Shown here: positions 47,420 to 56,374 of the stretch, one piece after another
Layout of the letters: each line of letters opens with the position of its first letter
Numbering within the stretch: position 1 is the stretch's first letter
Assembly: GCA_015057665.1 (NCBI GenBank)
Contig: SVDY01000005.1
Span: forward strand, 1-64,000
DNA length: 64,000 nt
Reading direction: 5' to 3'
From: Lachnospiraceae bacterium
Lineage (GTDB): Bacteria > Bacillota > Clostridia > Lachnospirales > Lachnospiraceae
Notes under the pieces: generated by a model
What the model was told of the DNA's origin: nothing
Database searches by the model: none
What the model saw: the letters and a program-made list of their open reading frames with translations, nothing else
Program-made: the position numbers and the translations under genes

Positions 47420-47836
47420 TTATACTCTTTCAATAAATACATGTGCTGTCTTCTGGGCATTCAAAGTAACACTAATGCTTACTTTACCGCCAAAATTGGT
47501 TCTCATCTGACCAATATTGCTGTTGTTTACAAATACGCGGTATACTTTATCTTCTTCCAGTTCTAATGTAACCTGCACATCTTCCTCTGCTTCTACTGTA
47601 AAGGATACAGCATCCACCCCGACCATAAAATTCTTCACAGTACTTCCCGGAACAGATTCATATACAAATCCTCCGTTCTTCTCAAGCTTGGTAATCTCAT
47701 GGAATGTTTTTACTTTATATAAATCGCCATCGAACTCAAAGTCGGTCAATTTTGTCTTTTCGGAAAGTGTATAATTACCGAAACTTAATGTGTTGTCTGC
47801 TTCTACACGGATCAGTTCATTGATTCCTGCCATCAT
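47420..47836 (-). CDS. conserved small protein, function unknown (labelled endosialidase in some relatives)
   Basis: 138 residues from an ATG behind AGGAGG; a longer form lacks support. No signal peptide. It appears all-beta with short strands (LIRVEADNTLSFGNYTL, VTLELEEDKVYRVFVN). I recall near relatives in Lachnospiraceae carrying the name 'endosialidase', but there is no catalytic motif visible and the name is probably a propagated label. It sits between clpC and radA, 14 bp before radA. Confidence 0.75.
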   Translation of the reverse strand: MMAGINELIRVEADNTLSFGNYTLSEKTKLTDFEFDGDLYKVKTFHEITKLEKNGGFVYESVPGSTVKNFMVGVDAVSFTVEAEEDVQVTLELEEDKVYRVFVNNSNIGQMRTNFGGKVSISVTLNAQKTAHVFIERV

Positions 47837-47922
47837 CTTATCCTCCTGTAAAAATAGTGTGGTCATGCCTGTATTAGATACTTTAATTATAGTACAGATT
47901 CCTCATATTTTCCACAAAAATT

Positions 47923-50370
47923 CTATACAAAGACAAGTTTTTCATCCTGAACTTTAATGAAAATCTCTGATTCAGAATCTACTTCTCCAGCAAGAATTGC
48001 ATCGGCCAGAGGATCCTCCAGCATGGACTGCAGAGCACGTTTTAACGGACGAGCACCGAATTTTTCGTCCTTCCCCTTTCTAAGAATCAGTTCATAGGCT
48101 TCCTCTGTAAAATGAAGATTTAAGTTCATCTGCTTCTTGATTCTCTTTGCAAATCCTTCTCCGAGAAGTTTTAAAATCTCCTTCATGTGTGCTTCATTTA
48201 AAGCATGAAATACAATAGTAGCATCAATACGATTCAAAAATTCCGGTTTAAAGAGCCGTTTGACTTCTTCCATTACACCGGATTTCATGTTTTCATGATT
48301 CCGTTTCTCATCGCTCTCCGTTGCAAATCCAAGAAGCTTTGGTGCCATGATCCGCTGGGCGCCTGCATTGGAAGTCATAATAATAACCGTGTTTTTGAAA
48401 TCGATCTGACGTCCTGTGGAGTCTGTTATATGTCCATCGTCCAATACCTGAAGAAGAATGTTAAACACGTCCCCATGAGCTTTTTCAATTTCGTCAAACA
48501 AAATTACAGAATATGGATTTCTCCTTACTTTCTCAGAGAGCTGTCCTCCTTCTTCAAATCCAACATATCCAGGAGGTGAACCGATGAGTTTGGAAACACT
48601 GTGTTTTTCCATGTATTCAGACATATCAATCCGGATCATATTATTCTCACTGCCATAAACCGCTTCCGCAAGAGCTTTGGAAAGCTCTGTCTTTCCAACA
48701 CCAGTCGGTCCAAGGAAGAGGAAAGAACCAATCGGCCTGTTCGGATCTTTTAATCCCACACGTCCTCTTCTCACTGCTTTGGCTACAGCTTTTACTGCTT
48801 CATCCTGTCCAATCACACGTTCATGAAGAATATTCTCCAGATTGCTGAGCCGCTCCTGTTCTGTCTTATTCAGCTGGTTTAACGGAATTCCTGTCCATAT
48901 GGAAATAACCTCCGCCACATCTTCTTCTACAATCATAACGGAAGATGTTTTCTGAGTTCTCTCCCATCGAAGCTTTGATTTTTGTAATTCCTTTTCAATC
49001 TGTTCTGCTTTCTGCTTATATTCGCTCGCCTTCTTATATCGGCGTTTCATAAGAGACTGTTCCATCTCCCTCATGGCTTTTTCGTATTCTTCTTCCAGAT
49101 TTTTAAGCTGTTCCGGCGCTTTATACAGATCCATCTTCTTTCTGGATGCGGTCTCGTCAATTACATCGATTGCTTTATCCGGCAGAAAACGGTCGCTTAC
49201 GTAACGTTTTGACATGGCTGCGGCAGCATAAAGAGCTTCTTCCGTAAATGTCACGCCGTGATGCATTTCATAAGGCGCTTTGATTCCTTTTAGAATCTCT
49301 ACAGTCTCTTCTATGGTCATTTCTTTGACTTCCACTGGCTGAAATCTTCTCTCAAGGGCGGCATCCTTTTCAATATGTTTCCTGTATTCATCCCTGGTTG
49401 TTGCACCAATAAACTGTATCTCACCACGGGCAAGAAATGGTTTTAAAATATTTGCTGCATCAATGGCTCCTTCTGCTCCTCCGGCTCCGATTAAGGTATG
49501 GATTTCATCCATAAATAAAAGCACATTTCCTTCTGCCATTACCTCCTGAAGAAAACGTTTGATACGTTCCTCAAATTCACCCCGGTATTTGGATCCCGCA
49601 ATCATACCTGGAAGATCTATAGTAAGAAGTCTTTTTCCGGAAAGCATGGAAGGCACTTCCTCCCTTACGATCATCTGAGCAATGGATTCCACAATCGCAG
49701 TTTTCCCAACTCCAGGCTCCCCAACCAGACAAGGATTATTCTTTGTTCTGCGGCTCAGGATCTGCATCACACGGGTAATCTCTGCATTTCTTCCAATGAC
49801 AGGATCCAGTCTGCCTTCTTTTGCTGCCAGAGTCAGATCGTTACTGAACTGATCAAGCATAGAAGGTTTATTCCCTTTTTTGGTCTTTCCGTCATTTTTA
49901 AAAAGAGCATATTCGCTTTTGATTTCTTCAGGTTTCAATCCAATGGTCTGTAAAATGTCAACAAAAATCTTCTGTATATTCATCTTAAGAGACTCAAGCA
50001 TCTTGTAAGCAGCACATTCTTTTAATTTTAACAGGGCAAGTAAAATATGTTCTGTTCCTATCTGATAAGCCCCGTAATAACGTGCCTGGGATTCACTGTT
50101 TTCCAAAACCTCTTCTGCCTTTGGTGTATATTCCAAATGATTTTCTTCTTCCCAGAAATGATCGGAAATCACCGTATCCTGAATCACCTTTTCAATGGCT
50201 TCCTGATTCAGATTATTTTCTTTTAGAATTTTTGCTGCAAGGCCCTCTCCTTCCCACAAACATCCGATCAAAAGATGTTCTGTCCCGACAGTGCCCTGTC
50301 CAAGAGTTTCCGCTGCTTCTTTGGCAAATGAAATTACCATGGCAGCATTTTTTGTATATTCCAGTCTCAT
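47923..50370 (-). CDS. clpC: ATP-dependent Clp protease ATP-binding subunit ClpC
   Basis: 815-residue AAA+ unfoldase. Two N-terminal Clp repeats (about residues 1-140), first AAA+ domain with Walker A GEPGVGKT at 217-224 and Walker B LLFMDEIH, a middle domain with UVR-like coiled coil (about 420-480), second AAA+ with GPTGVGKT near 550, and an LGF loop near LLGFATES for ClpP docking. It feeds proteins to ClpP. A GntR-type regulator gene lies just upstream instead of ctsR-mcsA-mcsB. Confidence 0.96.
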   Translation of the reverse strand: MRLEYTKNAAMVISFAKEAAETLGQGTVGTEHLLIGCLWEGEGLAAKILKENNLNQEAIEKVIQDTVISDHFWEEENHLEYTPKAEEVLENSESQARYYGAYQIGTEHILLALLKLKECAAYKMLESLKMNIQKIFVDILQTIGLKPEEIKSEYALFKNDGKTKKGNKPSMLDQFSNDLTLAAKEGRLDPVIGRNAEITRVMQILSRRTKNNPCLVGEPGVGKTAIVESIAQMIVREEVPSMLSGKRLLTIDLPGMIAGSKYRGEFEERIKRFLQEVMAEGNVLLFMDEIHTLIGAGGAEGAIDAANILKPFLARGEIQFIGATTRDEYRKHIEKDAALERRFQPVEVKEMTIEETVEILKGIKAPYEMHHGVTFTEEALYAAAAMSKRYVSDRFLPDKAIDVIDETASRKKMDLYKAPEQLKNLEEEYEKAMREMEQSLMKRRYKKASEYKQKAEQIEKELQKSKLRWERTQKTSSVMIVEEDVAEVISIWTGIPLNQLNKTEQERLSNLENILHERVIGQDEAVKAVAKAVRRGRVGLKDPNRPIGSFLFLGPTGVGKTELSKALAEAVYGSENNMIRIDMSEYMEKHSVSKLIGSPPGYVGFEEGGQLSEKVRRNPYSVILFDEIEKAHGDVFNILLQVLDDGHITDSTGRQIDFKNTVIIMTSNAGAQRIMAPKLLGFATESDEKRNHENMKSGVMEEVKRLFKPEFLNRIDATIVFHALNEAHMKEILKLLGEGFAKRIKKQMNLNLHFTEEAYELILRKGKDEKFGARPLKRALQSMLEDPLADAILAGEVDSESEIFIKVQDEKLVFV

Positions 50371-50389
50371 ATGGTCCTCCTGTCAATCT

Positions 50390-50761
50390 TTATAGTCCAA
50401 ACTGCTGATACATATTATGTACCAGCCATGTCATCTCTTCTTTGGAAATGCCTTTGCAGATTCCCCGTGCCACGATCATCTCCATATCCCTATATAAAGC
50501 CTCCATCTCGGAATCTTTATCATGAATCACCGCAACCACAGCTCCTCTTCTTCTGTCAAGCTGAAGGTAGCCTTCTTCTCGAAGAATGGCATACGCCTTA
50601 TTCACAGTGTGCATATTCACTCCCAGAATCTCTGCCATCTGGCGGACAGACGGAAGAGACTGCCCTTCTTTTAATTTATCCTGGGCTATGGCAACGACGA
50701 TCTGATTCTTTAACTGCATATAGATTGCCTCTGAACTGTTAAAATCAATCTTTATAATCAT
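50390..50761 (-). CDS. GntR-family transcriptional regulator (YtrA-like, short)
   Basis: 123 residues. The winged helix fits GntR (EAIYMQLKNQIVVAIAQDKLKEGQSLPSVRQMAEILGVNMHTVNKAYAIL in segments), with a short C-terminal helical tail typical of the YtrA subgroup. 19 bp upstream of clpC and in the same direction, so it probably governs that operon. YtrA-type regulators usually sit before ABC transporter genes, so this pairing is unusual. Confidence 0.9.
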   Translation of the reverse strand: MIIKIDFNSSEAIYMQLKNQIVVAIAQDKLKEGQSLPSVRQMAEILGVNMHTVNKAYAILREEGYLQLDRRRGAVVAVIHDKDSEMEALYRDMEMIVARGICKGISKEEMTWLVHNMYQQFGL

Positions 50762-50792
50762 CCGTTACGCCTTCTTTCATTCGTAGATTTAT

Positions 50793-50816
50793 TTATAGAG
50801 TTACTTATAGAGTTAC
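50793..50816. repeat. 12-bp perfect tandem duplication before the GntR gene
   Basis: TTATAGAGTTAC occurs twice in direct succession, ending 32 bases upstream of the GntR start. Confidence 0.85.
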
Positions 50817-50892
50817 AAATATAATAAATATAATGTATGTCACTTGTTATAGTGTAAGTGTAACAAAACACACCCTAAAATGCAAGATGTAC

Positions 50893-50931
50893 AAGGAACA
50901 AAAAAAAGAGACTGCATGACAGCCTCTTTCC
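50893..50931 (-). terminator. terminator after the PadR-HAAS operon
   Basis: On the minus strand AGAGGCTG and CAGTCTCT pair (one G-U) around a short loop and lead into a long T-run. It closes the transcript of the three upstream genes. Confidence 0.8.
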
Positions 50932-50943
50932 CGTTTTATCTGT

Positions 50944-51480
50944 TTAGTATTCTAAATGTTCTAAGGTTTTTGCATTTGCTTTTACTGTGACACTTTTTAC
51001 TGCATCCAGATAGTAATTTTTAATAACACTGTTCTTTAAATTTTGTAAAAAGTCATCTTTACATTTCATAACGAATTCAAATTCATTGATTACTCTGCCT
51101 GTATGGATCTCTATTTGTCCATCATATCCTGATATATAATTTGGATCATAGTCAAAAAATTCATTGGTATCATAGTCAACATATTCCATAAAACTTCTTA
51201 CATAGTCAGGATTGGCAATTACTTCTACTCTCACCTGTCCATCTTTTAACTGTTTATCTTCTACCAGATCCAAAGGTTTCGTTGTATAATTATTGACCCT
51301 TATCTTATTATCACTCAACGGAATCACATATTCCATAGTTTCCACTTCACTCTTTTCCGTGCCTAGAATGACTTCTCCGCCATAGGTAAACTGACTATAT
51401 TCTCCAAAGGCAATTCCTGCACCGATTCCTGTCAGTAAAATGCCTGCCAGAAATATTCCAAGTACGATTTTATTCCTCAT
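50944..51480 (-). CDS. membrane-anchored protein of PadR-HAAS module, unknown
   Basis: 178 residues. An N-terminal membrane segment (about residues 5-26) is followed by an extracytoplasmic domain with many Tyr and Asp residues (FFDYDPNYISGYDG). No domain recognised; it is plausibly the outer sensor or effector controlled by the HAAS protein encoded just before it (1 base apart). Confidence 0.7.
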   Translation of the reverse strand: MRNKIVLGIFLAGILLTGIGAGIAFGEYSQFTYGGEVILGTEKSEVETMEYVIPLSDNKIRVNNYTTKPLDLVEDKQLKDGQVRVEVIANPDYVRSFMEYVDYDTNEFFDYDPNYISGYDGQIEIHTGRVINEFEFVMKCKDDFLQNLKNSVIKNYYLDAVKSVTVKANAKTLEHLEY

Positions 51481-51481
51481 T

Positions 51482-52213
51482 TTATATTCTCCTCCATTTA
51501 CTTCCTGCCAAATATGCCACAGAATTCACTGTCATAGCTGCTCCCAGTATTCCAATTGTTATGCCTGTAACCGGATAACCCAGTACAAGAAGAACAACCA
51601 GAAAACCCAGACATAAAATCATTCCCATTCCGGTAATGCCAAACACAAATAGAACGAATCCATACATTACTTTTCGAATCAGACGGAATAGGGCTTTTAT
51701 AAAGGAGATGAAATAGTGTCCCAGGCCTTTTCTCTTTTTCTTTTGGACAGGCTGTTCCATGCCCGCTTCTTTCCTCTCCTGATTCTTATGAAATAAACCT
51801 TTTATAAATAAGAAAGGAGCAAGTATACATTTAAGAACAAAAGATGCAGTCTTCTTCATTGCGCTTTTGCATGCGGATACTATCTTTCTTGTTTTTTCTT
51901 TTAAAGATTCCCAGAATCCCTTTCCTGCTTCCCCGGCATTCTTCAATACTTTTTTGCTGCCTGACTGAACTTTCTCAAATGCTTCCATTTTCTTCTTTTC
52001 TGTAAAATCAGGCTTAACATGATATGCATCCAATATATCAGATGCAAGTTCTTCTACTGTACCAAAAGCAGCAACAGCCTCTTCCTCAGACAGTCCTTCT
52101 GCCATCTTCATATCAATGTGCTGTTCATATTCTGCCATAATATCTTCTATCTCGTCTTCCTTCAGCATATGTAATAGTTTGGACAGCTTTTTTAAATACT
52201 CATTTTTATTCAT
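51482..52213 (-). CDS. DUF1700/HAAS-domain membrane protein
   Basis: 243 residues. The first ~70 residues are a HAAS signalling domain (YLKKLSKLLHMLKEDEIEDIMAEYEQHIDMKMAEGLSEEEA in pieces: MNKNEYLKKL, EDIMAEYEQH, LSEEEAVAAFG), then a basic helical stretch and several hydrophobic segments near the C-terminus. Such proteins partner PadR regulators in membrane signalling. The start overlaps the padR end by 8 bases, so translation is coupled. Confidence 0.88.
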   Translation of the reverse strand: MNKNEYLKKLSKLLHMLKEDEIEDIMAEYEQHIDMKMAEGLSEEEAVAAFGTVEELASDILDAYHVKPDFTEKKKMEAFEKVQSGSKKVLKNAGEAGKGFWESLKEKTRKIVSACKSAMKKTASFVLKCILAPFLFIKGLFHKNQERKEAGMEQPVQKKKRKGLGHYFISFIKALFRLIRKVMYGFVLFVFGITGMGMILCLGFLVVLLVLGYPVTGITIGILGAAMTVNSVAYLAGSKWRRI

Positions 52214-52529
52214 TGTTTTTATGCTCCTTTAAAAAATTACAGACCTTGGACTGAAACTCTTCCCATTCTGCTTCCAGTGAATCAAGATATAAGATACCGG
52301 AGGCAGTAATATGATAATATTTTCTAGGCGGTCCTTCTGTGGATTCTCTCAAATAAGTTTCAAAATATCGTTCATTGGTGAGACGTTTCAGGAGCGGATA
52401 GATGGTGCCTTCTTTTACATCAACAACTTTTGACACCTCTTCTACCAATTCGTATCCGTACATGTCCTTTGTTCTGACCGATTCTAAAACAATCAGTTCC
52501 AGGACTCCTTTTTTGAATTGTGAATTCAT
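52206..52529 (-). CDS. PadR-family transcriptional regulator
   Basis: 107 residues beginning MNSQFKKGVLELI at an ATG behind GGAGGAGG; a longer frame by 19 residues has no ribosome binding site. MYGYELVEEVSK and GTIYPLLKRL are the PadR signature. It heads the three-gene operon and probably represses it until a ligand or partner signal is received. Confidence 0.93.
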   Translation of the reverse strand: MNSQFKKGVLELIVLESVRTKDMYGYELVEEVSKVVDVKEGTIYPLLKRLTNERYFETYLRESTEGPPRKYYHITASGILYLDSLEAEWEEFQSKVCNFLKEHKNNE

Positions 52530-52561
52530 TGTTTTCCTCCTCCTTATTTCTGTTATTATAT

Positions 52562-52610
52562 TATACCAGCTACTATGCAATGTCAAGTACTAATATTTTA
52601 CTAATAGTTA
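52562..52610 (-). promoter_or_regulatory. padR operon promoter and possible operator
   Basis: On the minus strand TTGACA is followed by TATAAT (15-base spacer) or by TAATAT (17-base spacer). Upstream of the -35 the stretch TATTAGTA is repeated twice (TATTAGTAAAATATTAGTA), which could be a PadR binding site. The exact -10 is uncertain. Confidence 0.55.
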
Positions 52611-52659
52611 CGGGTATTTTAGTTCTATGGAAATGAAGTTTCCCATAGGACTAAGAAGG

Positions 52660-52796
52660 GGATGTTGCAAAATATCTGCCAGAATAAAAAATGTGCAGCA
52701 ATTTGCACGAAAAACGCATCGTCACAATGGCCTGTGACCTAAGTTTTTTGGCAAATTGCTGCACATTTCTTTTCGAAATTTATTTTTGCAACATCC
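52660..52796. repeat. nested palindromic element, copy 2
   Basis: Outer stem GGATGTTGCAAAA (52660-52672) with TTTTGCAACATCC (52784-52796); middle 18-bp perfect stem AAATGTGCAGCAATTTGC (52689-52706) with its complement (52751-52768); inner stem GTCACA/TGTGAC around ATGGCC. It follows the mtaD stop directly and may end that transcript. Confidence 0.85.
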
Positions 52797-52804
52797 TTTT
52801 CTAT

Positions 52805-54094
52805 CTAATGTTTCATACGATTTATAATTTCATTTGCTTTGGCATATACTTCTTCTGCCGGAACACCTATAAAGAATTGTCCATTCTCATAGAGTACTCT
52901 GCCGTTTACCATCGTCATCTTTACATTCATCTTGCTTCCGCTATATACAATATTTTTTGCAATATTGTTAAGCGGCTGCATATTTGGCTGATGAAGATCA
53001 ATCATGATAAGGTCAGCAAGTTTCCCCTCTGCCAATACGTCTGCATCTTTGAGTCCCATTGCAAGGGCTCCATTTACAGTAGCCATACGGAGTACCTCAT
53101 TGGCATCTAATGCTGCCGCATCCATGGCTTTGATCTTAGCAAGAGCTGTCACTAAGAACATTTCACGGAACATATCAAGACAGTTGTTGCTTGCAGGTCC
53201 GTCTGTGCCGATTGCAACAGGAATTCCTTTCTCAAGCATATCACAGGTTCTGGCAATTCCGCTTGCTAATTTCATATTAGATGCAGGATTTGTCACTGCA
53301 TAGATGTTCTTCTCTTTTAAAATATCAAGATCTTCGTCTGTCATATAGATACAATGATAATGAGCACCTCCAAAATCAAGAAGGCCAAGTTCATTAAACA
53401 GTGCTGTCGGTGTTTTGCCGTATCTCTCCAGGCAGCCCTCTACTTCTGATGCGCTCTCGGAGCTGTGCATACTAATCGGAGCTTCATACTTATGAATCAG
53501 TTGAGAGAGTCGTTTCATGTTATCTAAAGAATTGGTATATTCTGCATGGAATCCGAACTGGAATGTTACCAGTTTATCCGGATCATTATATTTGTTATAC
53601 CACTCTTCCAGCTTTTCAAAAGACTGTGAAAAATTATTAAGACCGCCAACCATAACCGTTCTGAATCCACATTCCTCTGTTGCCTGAGCAATTGAATCCG
53701 GTGTCAGATACATATCAAAATTAGCAGTGATACCGCTTGTCAGGTATTCCATAATACCAAGTTTGGTAAGATGATAGATATCTTCTTCTGTAAGTTTTGC
53801 TTCCATAGGGAATACCTGCTGATTGAGCCAGTCAAGTAATGGAAGGTCATCTGCGTAGGAACGTAAAAATGTCATAGCGGAATGAGTATGAGCATTTTTA
53901 AAACCAGGCATGATCACATTTCCGTCTGCATTGATCTCTCTTGCCCAGATAGTGTCCTTTAAAATAGGAGATTCTGCATCTAAGTTGTCCCCTACATATG
54001 ATATCCTGTTTCCTTTTACATGGAGTTCTCCTAAAAAGACAGGTCTGTCTTCTTCCATAGTCAGGATTCGGGCATTATATATACGAATATTCAT
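52805..54094 (-). CDS. mtaD: 5-methylthioadenosine/S-adenosylhomocysteine deaminase
   Basis: Amidohydrolase-fold deaminase of 429 residues. The metal-binding HTH lies at residues 69-71 (NAHTHSAM), MHSSES and the IGTDGPASNN motif follow in order with the further histidines and aspartate. It converts methylthioadenosine to methylthioinosine, or S-adenosylhomocysteine to S-inosylhomocysteine. Neighbouring genes (mtnA, purine nucleoside phosphorylase) favour the methylthioadenosine role. No signal peptide. Last gene of the cluster. Confidence 0.92.
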   Translation of the reverse strand: MNIRIYNARILTMEEDRPVFLGELHVKGNRISYVGDNLDAESPILKDTIWAREINADGNVIMPGFKNAHTHSAMTFLRSYADDLPLLDWLNQQVFPMEAKLTEEDIYHLTKLGIMEYLTSGITANFDMYLTPDSIAQATEECGFRTVMVGGLNNFSQSFEKLEEWYNKYNDPDKLVTFQFGFHAEYTNSLDNMKRLSQLIHKYEAPISMHSSESASEVEGCLERYGKTPTALFNELGLLDFGGAHYHCIYMTDEDLDILKEKNIYAVTNPASNMKLASGIARTCDMLEKGIPVAIGTDGPASNNCLDMFREMFLVTALAKIKAMDAAALDANEVLRMATVNGALAMGLKDADVLAEGKLADLIMIDLHQPNMQPLNNIAKNIVYSGSKMNVKMTMVNGRVLYENGQFFIGVPAEEVYAKANEIINRMKH

Positions 54095-54121
54095 TCTATA
54101 CTCCTTTTATCTGTTGTTTGA

Positions 54122-55189
54122 TTATTCTTCAAAAAGTTTTGCAAGGCTTTCTGTGTAAGGAGGTCTCATAATTCCTTTTTCTGTAATAATACCTGCGATC
54201 AGTTCATGGTCTGTTACATCAAATGCAGGATTAAAACATTTCACATCTGCCAGTGCCATAGGCTGTTCATAGAATTTGGAACGGATCTCATCTTCATCGC
54301 GAAGTTCAATTACAATATCATCCCCTGTCTTACAGTTCATATCGATGGTAGAGGTAGGACCCAGTACATATACAGGAATTCCGTAGTGTTTTGCAAGAAT
54401 CGCCACACCGCTTGTTCCAATCTTGTTTGCAGCATCACCATTAGCCGCTACACGGTCACAGCCAACAAAACAGGCCTGAACCCAGCCGTTTTTCATGACC
54501 ATGCTTGCCATATTGTCGCAGATCAGGGTTACATCCACACCGGCTTTATGTAACTCGTAAGATGTTAAACGAGCTCCCTGGAGAAGAGGTCTTGTCTCAT
54601 CTGCAAATACTTTCACATTAATGCCTTTTTCCTGGGCCATAAGCATAGGACCGATTGCTGTTCCGTAACGGGATGTTGCAAGAGGACCTGCATTACAGTG
54701 TGTCAAAACACCGTCTCCTTCTTTTAATAAAGAAAGACCAAATTCAGAGATTGCTTTACACATGGCAATATCCTCTTTCTGAATTGCAATGGCTTCTTCT
54801 CCAATCAATTCTACGATCTGGGCCACAGATTTGTCTTTGTTCGCAACAACCATCTTATCAATACGATTTACAGCCCAGCTTAAATTCACAGCTGTTGGTC
54901 TGGAAGAATTGATATACTCTTTGTCTTTTAAGAACTGTGCATAGAAATCGTCAAAATTTTCCCCTTTGTTCTGCTGTGCAAGACAGAACATACAATAGCC
55001 TGCACAAATACCGATAGCAGGTGCACCACGTACTGCCAGAGATTTGATGGCGTCATACATTTCCTGGGCTGTAGATAATGTTAAATATTCCAATACATTC
55101 GGAAGTTTGGTCTGGTCAACAATAATAATGCTCTTGCCATCTTCGCTTAAATGGACGTTATCTGCTAAAATTTCGTATTTTCTGCTCAT
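54122..55189 (-). CDS. mtnA: methylthioribose-1-phosphate isomerase
   Basis: 355 residues, eIF2B-like fold, converting 5-methylthioribose-1-phosphate to 5-methylthioribulose-1-phosphate. The catalytic cysteine motif [16 protein letters not shown] and the aspartate motif [17 protein letters not shown], as well as the [11 protein letters not shown] start, mark it as MtnA rather than an eIF2B subunit or ribose isomerase. 27 bp before mtaD. Confidence 0.96.
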   Translation of the reverse strand: MSRKYEILADNVHLSEDGKSIIIVDQTKLPNVLEYLTLSTAQEMYDAIKSLAVRGAPAIGICAGYCMFCLAQQNKGENFDDFYAQFLKDKEYINSSRPTAVNLSWAVNRIDKMVVANKDKSVAQIVELIGEEAIAIQKEDIAMCKAISEFGLSLLKEGDGVLTHCNAGPLATSRYGTAIGPMLMAQEKGINVKVFADETRPLLQGARLTSYELHKAGVDVTLICDNMASMVMKNGWVQACFVGCDRVAANGDAANKIGTSGVAILAKHYGIPVYVLGPTSTIDMNCKTGDDIVIELRDEDEIRSKFYEQPMALADVKCFNPAFDVTDHELIAGIITEKGIMRPPYTESLAKLFEE

Positions 55190-55240
55190 AATTCATTCCT
55201 GTTCTACCTGTGATTTTATCATCAGGATTCTATTTATCTT

Positions 55241-55275
55241 ATCTTTTATCCATATCTTTTATCCAGATCTTGTGT
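55241..55275. repeat. 13-bp tandem repeat before mtnA
   Basis: ATCTTTTATCCAT, ATCTTTTATCCAG and a partial third copy, 52-86 bases upstream of the mtnA start. Confidence 0.8.
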
Positions 55276-55327
55276 CCCTGGCTTCTGTACTTATCATGTG
55301 TCCGGGAAGCACCTCATTCTGACTTTA

Positions 55328-56266
55328 TCAGCGGAAATCAAAACCCACTTTAAATGCCCGGGAAGAAAAGGCTTTATCATAATCTTTTACATCCCAAAGT
55401 TCGATAGGCGGAAGATTCACCAATCCTTTATCCAATAAAGTAAGTGCCGGAGGAAATGGACCGCAACGGCTTCCCATAATCGTAATCTCGTTTACTACAA
55501 AATAGCTTAAATCTATATTCGTTGTCCCCGCATAAGTACTCTTAATGACAATGGTTCCCTTCTTGCGGACGATATTCTTCGCTAGTTCAATTCCGGAAGG
55601 AGATCCCGTAGCATCAATGACAATCTCAAATGTTTCGTCACCCAGATCTTTTTCTGTCTTTGTTTTGGCTGCTTTCTTAAAATAATCCCATTTTTCCGGG
55701 TGTCTGCCAATGACAGTCAGATCTGCCCCTGTCAGAGAAACTACCTGGGCGATCATAAGTGCCAGTCTTCCGTCGCCAATGACAGCCACATTGTCTTCCG
55801 GTTTTATATGAAGCTGATTTGGAATCTCCAGTGCCGCTGCCAAAGGTTCCACATAGATTGCCTGCTCTGTTGGCAGTTCATCCGGCACGGGATGAATCAG
55901 ATGATTGGCTAACACAAAATATTCTTCGAAAGTTCCATCAAGGCCTTCCATGCCGATCACTTTACGTGTCAGACAATGCTTTTCTCTTCCGGTTCTGCAA
56001 TAAAGACATTCTCCGCATCCTTCATTCAGTTCTCCGACCACTCTCCTGCCGATCAGATTCACATCATCCGATGCTTCTACCACACCGACAAACTCATGTC
56101 CTAACACACCCCTGAAATCCGGACGGTAGCCGGCAATGACTTCTCTGTCCGTATTGCAGATAGCAGACAGAAGAACACGAATCAGACTGTGTCCCGGGGT
56201 TGGAACCGGCTTCTCATAATCCTCAAGATAAACCGGCTTTGATCCATCAAAATATAATGCTTTCAT
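55328..56266 (-). CDS. MDR-family zinc alcohol dehydrogenase-like protein
   Basis: 312 residues, shorter than classic ADH (about 350). The N-terminal domain has a structural-zinc quartet (CGECLYCRTGREKHC), GHEFVGVVE with the catalytic-site Glu, and ICNTD in place of the CGTD region; the Rossmann fold shows VAVIGDGRLALMIAQ, a variant of GxGxxG. The substrate is unknown; from its place between the phosphorylase and mtnA it may act on a product of methylthioribose breakdown, for example methylthioacetaldehyde. The leader contains repeated AAAAGG motifs. Confidence 0.82.
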   Translation of the reverse strand: MKALYFDGSKPVYLEDYEKPVPTPGHSLIRVLLSAICNTDREVIAGYRPDFRGVLGHEFVGVVEASDDVNLIGRRVVGELNEGCGECLYCRTGREKHCLTRKVIGMEGLDGTFEEYFVLANHLIHPVPDELPTEQAIYVEPLAAALEIPNQLHIKPEDNVAVIGDGRLALMIAQVVSLTGADLTVIGRHPEKWDYFKKAAKTKTEKDLGDETFEIVIDATGSPSGIELAKNIVRKKGTIVIKSTYAGTTNIDLSYFVVNEITIMGSRCGPFPPALTLLDKGLVNLPPIELWDVKDYDKAFSSRAFKVGFDFR

Positions 56267-56273
56267 TTTTCCA

Positions 56274-56297
56274 CCTTTTCACCTTTTCGCCTTTTCA
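56274..56297. repeat. 8-bp tandem repeats over the dehydrogenase ribosome binding site
   Basis: CCTTTTCA, CCTTTTCG, CCTTTTCA stand head to tail, 8-31 bases upstream of the dehydrogenase start. In the transcript each unit reads as an AAAAGG, so the gene has several Shine-Dalgarno-like sites in a row. Confidence 0.8.
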
Positions 56298-56374
56298 CCA
56301 TTCCGGCACAGATGATATGCCGCTGTCCGGCAGTAGTTGTAATATCTCTACGCGTCCTTTATCTCATTCTTTAT

